Assembly (NCBI GenBank): GCA_903903925.1
Contig: CAIVAU010000066.1
Span: 17,211 to 81,210, forward strand
Origin: an uncultured cyanobacterium
GTDB taxonomy: Bacteria; Cyanobacteriota; Cyanobacteriia; Cyanobacteriales; Nostocaceae
Length of the DNA stretch: 64,000 nt
Direction: 5' to 3'
This document shows, in pieces, positions 57,040 through 64,000 of the stretch. Within the stretch, counting starts at the first letter, position 1. Each line of letters opens with the position of its first letter. Made by a program: the position numbers and the translations under genes. The notes under the pieces were generated by a model. It searched no databases. It saw only the letters and a program-made list of their open reading frames with translations, and was not told the origin of the DNA.

Positions 57040-57837
57040 ATGGCAAAAGACAGAAGACAAATCATTGGGCTGCTACCTGCAGGTGGACACGCAACCCGGA
57101 TTTCTCCTTTACCACTTAGTAAAGAGTTGTACCCAATAGGCTTTGATTATTTTGGTAAGCAATGTGACTTGCGTCCGAAAGTTGTTTGTCACTATCTGCT
57201 GGAAAAAATGCAACTCGCAGGCATTGAGCAGGCATATTTTATCATCCGTCCTGGCAAATGGGATATTCCAGCATATTTTGGAGATGGGACAATGCTTTCC
57301 ATGAGTTTAGGGTATCTGATCATGAATCTGCCCTATGGTGTACCTTTTACGTTGGATCAAGCTTATCCCTTTGTCCAAGATGCCGTGGTAGCTTTGGGTT
57401 TTCCCGATATTCTGTTTCAGCCTCAAGATGCCTTTGTGAGGGTACTCGCACGCCTTGAGATCAGTCATGCCGATGTTGTCTTGGGATTATTTCCCACTGA
57501 TCAACCTCACAAAGCAGGTATGGTTGATTTCGACGCATCAGGTAAAGTCCGCCTGATAATTGAAAAACCCCGTCAATCGGATTTGCGTTATATGTGGGCT
57601 ATTGCGATTTGGACACCTGCCTTTACCCAGTTTTTGCATGAGTACCTTCTGACTCTCAAGGCTCAAAGCGATTTGTCACAGATCCCAGAAATACCCATTG
57701 GCAATGTCATTCAGGCTGCTATTCATCAAGGTTTTCATGTAGAAGCAGAAGCATTTCCGAATGGGAGTTATTTAGATATTGGCACACCACATGATTTAGT
57801 GCGAGCAGTGCAGCAATTTGCAAATATCACCATCTAG
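57040..57837 (+). CDS. sugar-phosphate nucleotidyltransferase
   Basis: 265 residues. The N-terminal motif LLPAGGHATRISPLPLSKEL is the nucleotide-binding loop of glucose-1-phosphate thymidylyl/uridylyl-type transferases, though LPAGG replaces the usual LAGG spacing. DVVLGLFPTDQPHKAGMVDF and GSYLDIGTPHDLVRAV follow in the usual order. It probably makes an NDP-sugar for surface glycans; base and sugar are unknown. Monocistronic. Confidence 0.75.
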   Translation: MAKDRRQIIGLLPAGGHATRISPLPLSKELYPIGFDYFGKQCDLRPKVVCHYLLEKMQLAGIEQAYFIIRPGKWDIPAYFGDGTMLSMSLGYLIMNLPYGVPFTLDQAYPFVQDAVVALGFPDILFQPQDAFVRVLARLEISHADVVLGLFPTDQPHKAGMVDFDASGKVRLIIEKPRQSDLRYMWAIAIWTPAFTQFLHEYLLTLKAQSDLSQIPEIPIGNVIQAAIHQGFHVEAEAFPNGSYLDIGTPHDLVRAVQQFANITI

Positions 57838-57968
57838 GTTCTATCGGTTCGTAGTTGCGCTGTCTTCGCTCTTAGCAACTACAAACCAAAACATCTTTAT
57901 ATAAAGCCCGGAATCTCATGAGATACTAATTGTTAGATTGGCTAACAATATTCAGGCAAATCTAACAC

Positions 57969-58793
57969 ATGACGGAACTCAACGTAACAGGAAGAAGACC
58001 TACTTTAGAGGTACACGAACTCACTCGTTGCTTCGAGAAAGTAACCGCAGTAGACGCCCTGAGCTTTACTGTAGAACATGGTGAGGTATTTGGCTTACTA
58101 GGACCCAACGGTGCGGGCAAGAGTACAGTCATAAAGATGCTGACAACCTTACTACCGCCAAGTGCTGGACAAGCAATGATTGCAGGATTTGACGTGACTC
58201 GTCAGCCCACAGAGGTGAGGCGTGCGATTGGCTACGTTCCCCAAGCACTTTCTGCTGATGGTAGTCTCACCGGCTACGAGAATCTACTGATTTTTGCCAA
58301 GCTGTACGACATTAAGCGAACTAAACGGGAGTACCGTATCAGAGAAGCTCTATCCTTCATGGGTTTGCAGGATGTCGCAAATAGAATGGTGCGAAACTAC
58401 TCTGGTGGCATGATTCGGAAGCTGGAAATTGCGCAGTCGATTTTGCATCAGCCCCAGATACTTTTTCTAGATGAGCCTACTGTAGGGCTAGACCCGCGAG
58501 CACGCAGTCAGGTATGGGAACTTTTGCAACAACTCCGGACAAATTATGGCACTACTATACTCTTAACCACGCATTTTTTAGAAGAAGCAGATAATTTGTG
58601 TCATCGAGTAGCAATCATGCATCAGGGCAAGGAAGTTGTGACTGGCACACCGGCAGAATTGAAGGCTTCCTTAAGTAAGAGTCATGCCACCCTGGATGAT
58701 GTGTTTATCCACTATACAGGTGATCAAATAGCATCAGGAGTCAGTTACCGTGAAACCTCAAGAATCAGACGCGCTGCTCAACGGTTGGGTTAG
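57969..58793 (+). CDS. ABC transporter ATP-binding protein, DrrA type
   Basis: 274 residues. Walker A GPNGAGKST near residue 51, Q-loop in GYVPQALSADGSLTGYENLL, signature YSGGMIRKLEIAQSI, Walker B ILFLDEPTVGLDPRARSQV and H-loop LTTHFLEEADNL. The C-terminal TLDDVFIHYTGDQ tail is that of DrrA-like exporters of drugs or lipids. These usually have a DrrB permease gene directly downstream, but here a terminator follows instead. Confidence 0.88.
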   Translation: MTELNVTGRRPTLEVHELTRCFEKVTAVDALSFTVEHGEVFGLLGPNGAGKSTVIKMLTTLLPPSAGQAMIAGFDVTRQPTEVRRAIGYVPQALSADGSLTGYENLLIFAKLYDIKRTKREYRIREALSFMGLQDVANRMVRNYSGGMIRKLEIAQSILHQPQILFLDEPTVGLDPRARSQVWELLQQLRTNYGTTILLTTHFLEEADNLCHRVAIMHQGKEVVTGTPAELKASLSKSHATLDDVFIHYTGDQIASGVSYRETSRIRRAAQRLG

Positions 58794-58946
58794 GATTTAG
58801 GGGTTAGGGGTTAGGAATAAAAAAGGCTTTTTTACTTCACTTACTTGCAATCTGTTGTAAATAGTTCCTACAGTTGATGGTGACGGTTGACGTGAATCTA
58901 TCTGTCGCAATCATTCTTTAAATTAGTATTAAATAATGAACTGAAG

Positions 58947-58983
58947 CCCGGTTTCCTACAAGTTACCGGGTTTCTTTGTTCTT
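58947..58983 (+). terminator. probable terminator
   Basis: CCCGGT (58947-58952) pairs with ACCGGG (58965-58970), followed by the T-rich TTTCTTTGTTCTT. It is 150 nt after the ABC gene. The rest of 58794-59113 holds no gene. Confidence 0.6.
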
Positions 58984-59113
58984 GGGCTAACCTACAAAAA
59001 CAGATTTCGCATCTCTATTAGACTTATGCTGAAAATCTCCGGTTTCTAACCGGGGCGAAGCGAAAACGTAAAGAATATTGAATGTCGAGTATACTTAGGA
59101 AAAGTAATATTTC

Positions 59114-59590
59114 ATGAGCGTAAAGCAACTGTCTCAAACAAAAACTTCTAAAGATTGTGCGGCTAGGGTAATGGAGACAATCCCATTGGTTATGCGAGCA
59201 ATTCGAGCCGATATGCGTGATCAAGGTGCTACGACAATATCCGTCCCACAATTCCGGACGCTAGCATTTCTTGACCGCAACCCTGGTGCTTCACTTTCTG
59301 AAGTTGCTGAACACGTGGGGGTTACTTGTGCTACAGCATCAGCAACGATTGAACGACTTGTACAGCGCAACTTTGTTGACCGGATCAATGACCCTCAAGA
59401 ACGACGGCGTGTTATTCTTAATTTGACTGAAGCAGGTCAGTCTCATCTTCAGCAAGCTCGTGAACACACTCGTTCTCAGATTGCTGGTCTCCTAGATCAC
59501 CTCACAGAAGGACAGATTCTACAGATTGAGGAAGGATTGGTTCTGTTGAAGCAAGTTTTTGAACAAGTCGGGGATGAAAAAATAATGTGA
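59114..59590 (+). CDS. MarR-family transcriptional regulator
   Basis: 158 residues. The winged-helix domain is clear: SVPQFRTLAFLDRNPGASLS, EVAEHVGVTCATASATIERL, VQRNFVDRINDPQERRRVIL. MarR proteins are dimeric repressors released by small phenolic or oxidative ligands. The orphan ABC ATPase gene 320 nt upstream is a plausible target, by proximity only. A hairpin (59688-59714) follows. Confidence 0.9.
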   Translation: MSVKQLSQTKTSKDCAARVMETIPLVMRAIRADMRDQGATTISVPQFRTLAFLDRNPGASLSEVAEHVGVTCATASATIERLVQRNFVDRINDPQERRRVILNLTEAGQSHLQQAREHTRSQIAGLLDHLTEGQILQIEEGLVLLKQVFEQVGDEKIM

Positions 59591-59687
59591 CAACTGCAAG
59601 CAAGGGAATTTCGCCTCGCTCAACTCCCAACCTCCTGGGCTTCCTACTTCGATAGTGCGATTGCGACTGCTAACCCTAGAAAGGAAA

Positions 59688-59714
59688 GCCTCTACAAGCA
59701 CTACAAGTAGAGGC
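59688..59714. terminator. 8-bp hairpin downstream of marR-type gene
   Basis: GCCTCTAC (59688-59695) and GTAGAGGC (59707-59714) form a perfect 8-bp stem with an 11-nt loop. No long T-run follows, so termination is plausible but not certain. Confidence 0.5.
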
Positions 59715-59766
59715 GTATATTCGTCAATATCCTGTGAAGAAGTATACGCAGTAAATATATTTATTT

Positions 59767-59898
59767 TTATATATTATCCCACATCCCGCTAATTGCTGCC
59801 AAAGCTTCCAGCAATTCTAGATTTTGCCATTTGCATTCAAGTTCTTTTGTTACTAAATCAGGTTGGTCAATGTGTATGTATAAAATAGATACGTACAT
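59767..59898 (-). CDS. small ORF, 43 residues, doubtful
   Basis: An open frame from the ATG at 59898 to TAA at 59767. The stretch DQPDLVTKELECKWQNLELL followed by EALAAISGMWD is helical and looks protein-like, while the first ten residues are hydrophobic. It could be a real small protein or the 3' remnant of a longer gene. No family is recognised. Confidence 0.3.
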   Translation of the reverse strand: MYVSILYIHIDQPDLVTKELECKWQNLELLEALAAISGMWDNI

Positions 59899-59919
59899 AA
59901 ATATGTATAATTTTTGTTC

Positions 59920-60309
59920 ATGAAAAATAAAATGCTGAGCTACAAAAAATTTGTCGGCTTGCTTGCTACCTTGCCAATTGTTACCCTCCCACTTTGGTCA
60001 GGTGCGGCTTTAGCTGAGACTTTAAAGACCAAGAGTTTCAACATTAAAATTACAAGGAACTGCCCGGAAGGAAGTGTAACTTGCAATCATGTTACATACT
60101 ACGGAAGAAATCTGAAAACAGGTGCTTCTATTCATCTCACGGGCAAAACTATCCACACAACCTGTGCAGATGGTGTCACACCATGCCGATTCCTTGGTTA
60201 CGAGTTCCGGAATCAACAGTATATCTATCAGGTGACAGAAGACGGCAGGTTACAAATTTATCAGGGGAAAAAACTCATACTTGAAGAACGGGGAGTATTG
60301 ACTTCTTAA
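59920..60309 (+). CDS. secreted small hypothetical protein
   Basis: 129 residues from the ATG at 59920. The signal peptide ends at LWSGAALAE. The mature part has four Cys residues (CPEGSVTCNH, TTCADGVTPC) likely forming two disulfides, and ends in strands (YIYQVTEDGRLQIYQGKKLI). It is probably periplasmic. I recall similar short exported proteins in cyanobacteria without an assigned function. Confidence 0.6.
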   Translation: MKNKMLSYKKFVGLLATLPIVTLPLWSGAALAETLKTKSFNIKITRNCPEGSVTCNHVTYYGRNLKTGASIHLTGKTIHTTCADGVTPCRFLGYEFRNQQYIYQVTEDGRLQIYQGKKLILEERGVLTS

Positions 60310-60400
60310 AGCGGTTTTCTCATAAATCAGCCACACTCATTGTAGGGGTGTTCCCGTAGCGTACCGCCTACACGTGTGGTCTATTTACTAAATTGCGGCG

Positions 60401-60514
60401 CTAGTTCCTTTTTTTGGTAGTGAAAATAGTTGTAAACATCATCAGAAAGCCGCCTAAAAGAATGGCGATTGCTATTCCCACTGTCACTAGGTCAAGTACA
60501 TGATTGTTATCCAT
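60401..60514 (-). CDS. single-helix small membrane protein
   Basis: 37 residues from the ATG at 60514 to TAG at 60401. One membrane helix (LVTVGIAIAILLGGFLMMF) is flanked by MDNNHVLD and a basic end TKKRN, giving a clear in/out orientation. The size and shape recall small photosynthetic-complex subunits, but no named one is recognised. No strong ribosome site. Confidence 0.4.
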   Translation of the reverse strand: MDNNHVLDLVTVGIAIAILLGGFLMMFTTIFTTKKRN

Positions 60515-60578
60515 AGTTTTAATTGTTGGTTGTTGAGTAATTTTAATAAACAATAAGACTTTTGGTCATCTCCCCACT

Positions 60579-60869
60579 CTACCGACGCTGAGACCAAAGC
60601 CAAGTTAAGCCACCAAAAAACAAGACAGCCAGAAGACTCCAAAACAAAGATGAGACTAGGGGATGGAATGGTTTATGGAGAGATAGGGGAGAGAAAGGTT
60701 TATCGATGTGGGTAGCAACAACTCCAGAGACGATCGCACCTGCACCTAAACCAACACCCAAAACTTGAATGGTTTGTTCTAGGGAGCGATCGCGTTCTGT
60801 TTGCTCTATTTCCACTATGCCACGAATTGCAGCTATTGTTTGCTCTAATAAAGAGGTTAATTCCATCAT
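60579..60869 (-). CDS. membrane protein fragment or small membrane protein
   Basis: 96 residues. A helical segment (LLEQTIAAIRGIVEIEQTER) leads to two hydrophobic segments (VLGVGLGAGAIVSGVVA and SLFWSLLAVLFFGGLTWLW). The pattern resembles the C-terminal end of longer cyanobacterial membrane proteins, so this may be a 5'-truncated remnant. In-frame ATGs at 60869 and 60866 are both possible. Confidence 0.4.
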   Translation of the reverse strand: MMELTSLLEQTIAAIRGIVEIEQTERDRSLEQTIQVLGVGLGAGAIVSGVVATHIDKPFSPLSLHKPFHPLVSSLFWSLLAVLFFGGLTWLWSQRR

Positions 60870-61036
60870 GACATATAATGTAGAGGCACAAGCTATTTGT
60901 AGCCAAGAGCTTGCCCAACTTCAGCTTGATTCCCCGTCAATAAATTTAACTTACTGTACCTACGGTGTTTGGCACGGTTTGGCGTTGCTTGGCACGTTTA
61001 ATCGCAAAGGAAGCACAGTCAGTAGGAGAGAGTCAA

Positions 61037-61213
61037 TTGGAACCAACTATTGAGCAATTACGAGCGTTTTATCGCAGATGTGTAAGAGCAAGTAATTTGT
61101 TGCAATCAATCAATGTCGTGCGATTAGACGAAAGAACAAAGCACATCTATATGTTGATTGGAGACACAATACAAATAGAAATTTACCCCAATGGGGAGGT
61201 AACTTTTCCATGA
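61037..61213 (+). CDS. DUF6888-like small protein
   Basis: 58 residues from a TTG at 61037 behind TAGGAGAG. EPTIEQLRAFYRRCVRASNL and the strand-turn end IYMLIGDTIQIEIYPNGEVTF match the short DUF6888 family as I recall it, usually paired with DUF6887. Its stop overlaps the next ATG (ATGA). The pairing resembles a toxin-antitoxin layout, but no activity is established. The open frame back to 60965 is less likely to be used. Confidence 0.5.
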   Translation: MEPTIEQLRAFYRRCVRASNLLQSINVVRLDERTKHIYMLIGDTIQIEIYPNGEVTFP

Positions 61214-61398
61214 CAAATAAGAATTATCAAGCAATGTCTGATGATCAGTTGCGAGACTGGGTGCGATATCATCCAGATGATGTCGAAGCTTTTCACCTTT
61301 TGATGGATAGATTAGACCAGCGTCCAAAAGTCATTTGTAGGACAGACGAAGAATTTGAAGCTGAATTGATCAAGCGGATTAATCAACAGCCGCAGTAG
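61210..61398 (+). CDS. DUF6887-like small protein
   Basis: 62 residues. NYQAMSDDQLRDWVRYHPDD and VEAFHLLMDRLDQRPKVICR match the DUF6887 pattern as I recall it (a helix-turn-helix-like, acidic protein). It is translationally coupled to the preceding gene. A hairpin terminator follows at 61428. Confidence 0.5.
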   Translation: MTNKNYQAMSDDQLRDWVRYHPDDVEAFHLLMDRLDQRPKVICRTDEEFEAELIKRINQQPQ

Positions 61399-61427
61399 CA
61401 AAAAATCAACAACGAGTTTTGGAAATA

Positions 61428-61464
61428 AGCGCTTTTTTGATTGCTCACAAGAGCGCTTTTTCTT
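61428..61464 (+). terminator. possible terminator
   Basis: AGCGCT (61428-61433) and AGCGCT (61452-61457) can pair and are followed by TTTTTCTT. It lies 30 nt after the DUF6887-like gene. The rest of 61399-61670 shows no gene. Confidence 0.4.
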
Positions 61465-61670
61465 CACACGAAGAGGGAAGCAGTCTCGGTAGGCTGTCAA
61501 ACTCATTATATCCACAGCTTACCCTTTTTTGTCATGCTCTGAGTAATTTTGAGTAGCAATTAGCTAACAGTAACCAACCCTTGTAAAACTCACAGATGAT
61601 CGATATCCTAGATACTGGGTTCTTGTGTTGAAAACAAGACCTCCAACTACCTCATCATTTCCTCAGCATC

Positions 61671-62759
61671 ATGGGTAACACTTTTGGTCATCTGTTTCGC
61701 ATCACCACTTTTGGCGAGTCTCACGGCGGTGGTGTAGGGGTTGTCATTGATGGTTGTCCTCCACGACTGGAAATTTCGGCTGAGGAAATCCAGGTAGAAT
61801 TAGATAGAAGGCGTCCAGGACAGAGTAAGATTACAACTCCTCGTAAGGAAGCTGACTCTTGCGAGATTATATCTGGGGTATTTGAAGGGAAAACGCTAGG
61901 AACACCAATCACAATCCTAGTCAGGAACAAAGATACTCGTTCCCAGGATTATGATGAGATGCAACAGAAGTATCGTCCTTCCCATGCAGACGCGACTTAT
62001 GATGCAAAATATGGTATCCGCAATTGGCAGGGAGGCGGTAGATCGTCGGCGCGGGAGACAATTGGACGAGTTGCTGCGGGTGCGATCGCCAAAAAAATTC
62101 TCCATCAAGTTGCGAATGTTGAAGTGATTGGTTACGTCAAGCGCATCAAAGATTTAGAAGGCGTCGTTAACCCTGATACTGTGACTTTAGAGCAAGTGGA
62201 AAGCAACATTGTTCGCTGTCCCGATGGTGAAAGTGCAGAACGAATGATTGAATTAATTGAACAAATTGGTAGACAGGGTGATTCCGTTGGCGGCGTGGTA
62301 GAATGTGTCGCACGAAACCTGCCGAAAGGTTTGGGAGATCCAGTTTTCGATAAATTGGAAGCAGATATCGCCAAAGGTGTGATGTCTCTACCTGCTAGCA
62401 AAGGCGTTGAAATTGGTTCAGGTTTTGCAGGGACACTACTTACAGGTATTGAGCATAACGACGAATTTTATATTGATGAGCAGGGTGAAATTCGCACTGT
62501 AACGAATCGTTCTGGTGGAATTCAAGGCGGAATTGCTAACGGCGAGAATATCATCTTGCGTGTCGCATTTAAGCCGACAGCAACCATTAGAAAAGAGCAA
62601 AAGACAGTCACGAATGAAGGCGAAGAGACAATTTTAGCAGCAAAAGGACGCCATGATCCTTGTGTGTTACCACGTGCAGTGCCGATGGTTGAGGCGATGG
62701 TAGCGCTGGTGCTGTGCGACCATTTGTTAAGGCATTATGGTCAGTGTAAGGTGTTGTAA
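61671..62759 (+). CDS. aroC: chorismate synthase
   Basis: 362 residues, full length. Family signatures: [20 protein letters not shown], the FMN-binding [20 protein letters not shown], and [20 protein letters not shown]. It converts EPSP to chorismate in the shikimate pathway. The last nine codons and the following 10 nt are repeated 1034 nt downstream (63765-63804) with synonymous changes only in the coding part, which suggests an insertion at the 3' end of the gene. Confidence 0.97.
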   Translation: MGNTFGHLFRITTFGESHGGGVGVVIDGCPPRLEISAEEIQVELDRRRPGQSKITTPRKEADSCEIISGVFEGKTLGTPITILVRNKDTRSQDYDEMQQKYRPSHADATYDAKYGIRNWQGGGRSSARETIGRVAAGAIAKKILHQVANVEVIGYVKRIKDLEGVVNPDTVTLEQVESNIVRCPDGESAERMIELIEQIGRQGDSVGGVVECVARNLPKGLGDPVFDKLEADIAKGVMSLPASKGVEIGSGFAGTLLTGIEHNDEFYIDEQGEIRTVTNRSGGIQGGIANGENIILRVAFKPTATIRKEQKTVTNEGEETILAAKGRHDPCVLPRAVPMVEAMVALVLCDHLLRHYGQCKVL

Positions 62760-62770
62760 AATAATTTACC
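62731..62770 (+). repeat. aroC 3'-end direct repeat, proximal copy
   Basis: 40 nt covering the last codons of aroC (GGCATTATGGTCAGTGTAAG) through TAAAATAATTTACC. It matches 63765-63804 at 38 of 40 positions. Confidence 0.85.
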
Positions 62771-62785
62771 TATGGATAAACAACC

Positions 62786-63019
62786 ATGCAAAGTATAAAA
62801 TTACGTTCTCTTGTCGGAAAAGATGGAGTATTACATCTTGATATTCCAGTATAAATGACAGATATAGAAATCGAGGTGACAGTAACAATTGAAAAAGTTA
62901 CACCAAAACAAAGAGGCTGGATGCCTGGTTTTTTTGAAGAAGTAATTGGCGGTTGGGTGGGAGAACCGCTACAAAGACCAGAACAAGGAGAGTATGAGAC
63001 AAGGGAACAGCTATTTTGA
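62786..63019 (+). pseudogene. VapB-like antitoxin interrupted by an in-frame stop
   Basis: The frame MQSIKLRSLVGKDGVLHLDI-PV is cut by TAA at 62852-62854. It then continues in the same frame as MTDIEIEVTVTIEKVTPKQR and GWMPGFFEEVIGGWVGEPL, ending at 63019. Together these make the antitoxin usually paired with VapC PIN toxins in cyanobacteria. The second part begins with ATG and could still be translated. Confidence 0.65.
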
Positions 63020-63096
63020 CTTATCTTCTGGATTCAAATGTTTGTATTCGCTTAATAAATAATAGCAGCCCTCCAGTAACAACTCGACTTGCATAA
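63016..63096 (+). pseudogene. VapC-type PIN toxin, 5' fragment
   Basis: A TTG start overlapping the antitoxin stop (TTGA), then TYLLDSNVCIRLINNSSPP, which holds the first PIN-domain Asp. It stops after 26 codons; the family needs about 130. The rest of the toxin gene is missing. Confidence 0.65.
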
Positions 63097-63143
63097 GTAG
63101 AACCCTCGAAGGTCTTATACTTCGAGGATTTTATAAAGACAGT

Positions 63144-63395
63144 TTAACTCTCACCTAAAGACTTTTCTATAGCCCTACGGATATATTTTTGATAAGAGAT
63201 ACCCTCCTTTTGAGCAACGTTTTTAACTTTTTCCAATAATTTATCGGAAACCCTTAAATTTACAGTTTTGTCTTTAGGTTGGAATTCAAAACTTACAAAT
63301 TTGAAATTATCTTCGTGAAGAAAGTCTGATAAATCTTGTTCTAGCAAGTTTTCAGCTTCTTCATCACTCGTCATTTTTGGCAAAATTTTCTTCAT
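63144..63395 (-). CDS. brnA: BrnA-family antitoxin
   Basis: 83 residues from the ATG at 63395 (MKKILPKMTSDEEAENLLEQ), with AGAGGTG as ribosome site. The C-terminal ribbon-helix-helix (KTVNLRVSDKLLEKVKNVAQ then YQKYIRRAIEKSL) binds DNA. BrnA neutralises BrnT and represses the operon. It overlaps brnT by 32 nt. The upstream in-frame ATGs at 63416 and 63467 lie deep inside brnT. Confidence 0.85.
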   Translation of the reverse strand: MKKILPKMTSDEEAENLLEQDLSDFLHEDNFKFVSFEFQPKDKTVNLRVSDKLLEKVKNVAQKEGISYQKYIRRAIEKSLGES

Positions 63396-63675
63396 ACTTT
63401 TGCACCTCTTTTTCATGCATATAACGGGCACTGATTGGTCTAATAAGTCTTTCTTCCTGAATTTCACGGAAAGTAAAAACTACAAAAATAGGTCTATCTT
63501 TAATTGACATACCTATGGCGAAAAATCTTGTCTCCTTCTCAGAGTGATTTGGATCTGGTGATACCCTCACTTTTTGATTAAAAAACAAAGCTTCAATTTC
63601 TTCTATTGAAACTCCGTGTTTTTGGCACTTTTCAGAATTTCCGTTATCCCAATTAAATCCTGCTATTTTTTCCAT
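63364..63675 (-). CDS. brnT: BrnT-family ribonuclease toxin
   Basis: 103 residues from the ATG at 63675 (MEKIAGFNWDNGNSEKCQKH). FNWDNGNSEKCQKHGVSIEE, SPDPNHSEKETRFFAIGMS and the C-terminal LIRPISARYMHEKEVQKYEE are BrnT hallmarks (RelE-like fold). It cuts RNA and stops growth when free. It precedes and overlaps brnA in the usual toxin-first order. It lies between the duplicated aroC ends. Confidence 0.88.
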   Translation of the reverse strand: MEKIAGFNWDNGNSEKCQKHGVSIEEIEALFFNQKVRVSPDPNHSEKETRFFAIGMSIKDRPIFVVFTFREIQEERLIRPISARYMHEKEVQKYEENFAKNDE

Positions 63676-63764
63676 TGTTATTTTTAATATAATATTTTGT
63701 ATATACAAATGTCAATCTAGCATTTTTTGGGAAAATTTGTCAATATTAATACAGGGATTGTTAT

Positions 63765-63804
63765 GGCATTATGGTCAGTGCAAGGTTTTGTAAAATAATT
63801 TACC
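63765..63804 (+). repeat. aroC 3'-end direct repeat, distal copy
   Basis: Repeats the end of aroC (HYGQCKVL and stop) with TGT to TGC and GTG to GTT changes, both synonymous. It has no aroC body in front of it. Confidence 0.85.
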
Positions 63805-63913
63805 CATAAATGGTTGAGATTTCAGTAATTGATTTCTCTCTTTTTAGCCAGGTTTTATCCCCACCCTTTTGCTGATGTAAAATATAGATAGAAAACACTC
63901 TAAGGCATCACTC

Positions 63914-64000
63914 ATGTTAGAGTATAATCTGCTGCACTGTCTTCCATCATCCGAGGAACTGCCAGACTCAGACGACACGCCAGTGGATAATGAACTACAA
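63914..64000 (+). CDS. Uma2-family endonuclease, 5' part only
   Basis: The frame from the ATG at 63914 (MLEYNLLHCLPSSEELPDSD) runs off the window end. It matches the start of Uma2/DUF820 proteins, which carry a PD-(D/E)XK core further on. Only 29 codons are visible, so intactness is unknown. Confidence 0.6.
   Translation, partial: MLEYNLLHCLPSSEELPDSDDTPVDNELQ

Noticed and set aside
60868..61053. Plus-strand frame starting MTYNVEAQAIC before the DUF6888-like gene
   Set aside because: It ends inside the DUF6888-like gene in another frame and has no ribosome site. Its composition is not convincing, and the TTG at 61037 has a better ribosome site for the real product.

Overview
The window is chromosomal DNA of a filamentous cyanobacterium, probably Nostocales. 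The evidence is the frequent GCGATCGC (HIP1) octamers, long tracts of short tandem heptamers (AACTCCT, GACTCCT, GGGGACT and similar), and cyanobacterial housekeeping genes: thf1/psb29, a CpcT-type chromophore lyase, ndhS, a complex C cofactor assembly homologue, DUF3611, DUF3155 and DUF3598. The genus cannot be fixed from the sequence alone.

Layout. 1-9200: a DUF2993 protein, an amino-acid permease, an aspartic-protease-like protein, a methyltransferase, a secreted His/Tyr/Asn-rich repeat protein, then a Ser/Thr kinase converging on a MotA/MotB-like (ZorA/ZorB-like) membrane pair. 9.2-22.3 kb: mostly core genes (ftsX, aat, rpsN, nth-rseP, serS, a CCB homologue, a GAF histidine kinase). 22.3-36.8 kb: a type III CRISPR-Cas locus, best read as III-D from its Csx10-like and Csx19-like genes. 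It has a Cas10 with an intact GGDD cyclase motif and no visible HD nuclease, five RAMP (Cas7/Cas5-like) proteins, a Cas11-like small subunit and two CARF proteins. One CARF protein has a C-terminus resembling RelE toxins. The locus also holds a HEPN-like protein, a PD-(D/E)XK-like protein, an OB-fold-containing protein and two uncharacterised small proteins. No cas1, cas2 or cas6 was found here, and no normal array. Three degenerate, evenly spaced repeat-like motifs near 32.7 kb may be a decayed mini-array.

37-57 kb: sbcC, a truncated ribbon-helix-helix antitoxin, nucleotide-sugar genes (ugd, UDP-glucuronate decarboxylase), a CPA2 antiporter with universal-stress domains, ndhS, rodA, mrp, hemF, a STAS protein, cpcT, thf1 and exbB/exbD. 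57-64 kb: a nucleotidyltransferase, an orphan DrrA-type ABC ATPase, a MarR regulator, several small proteins, aroC, and a 1-kb toxin-antitoxin islet. The islet holds a decayed vapBC-like pair and an intact brnTA, and is bounded by a duplicated aroC 3' end. The window closes in the start of a Uma2-family gene.

In the CRISPR locus, the multi-RAMP complex with Cas10 should recognise target RNA and make cyclic oligoadenylate. The CARF proteins would sense it and act on RNA or translation. crRNA processing and spacer acquisition must come from elsewhere in the genome. The points most worth following are the CRISPR accessory genes, the possible relict array, the kinase-motor cluster, and the aroC-flanked toxin-antitoxin islet.
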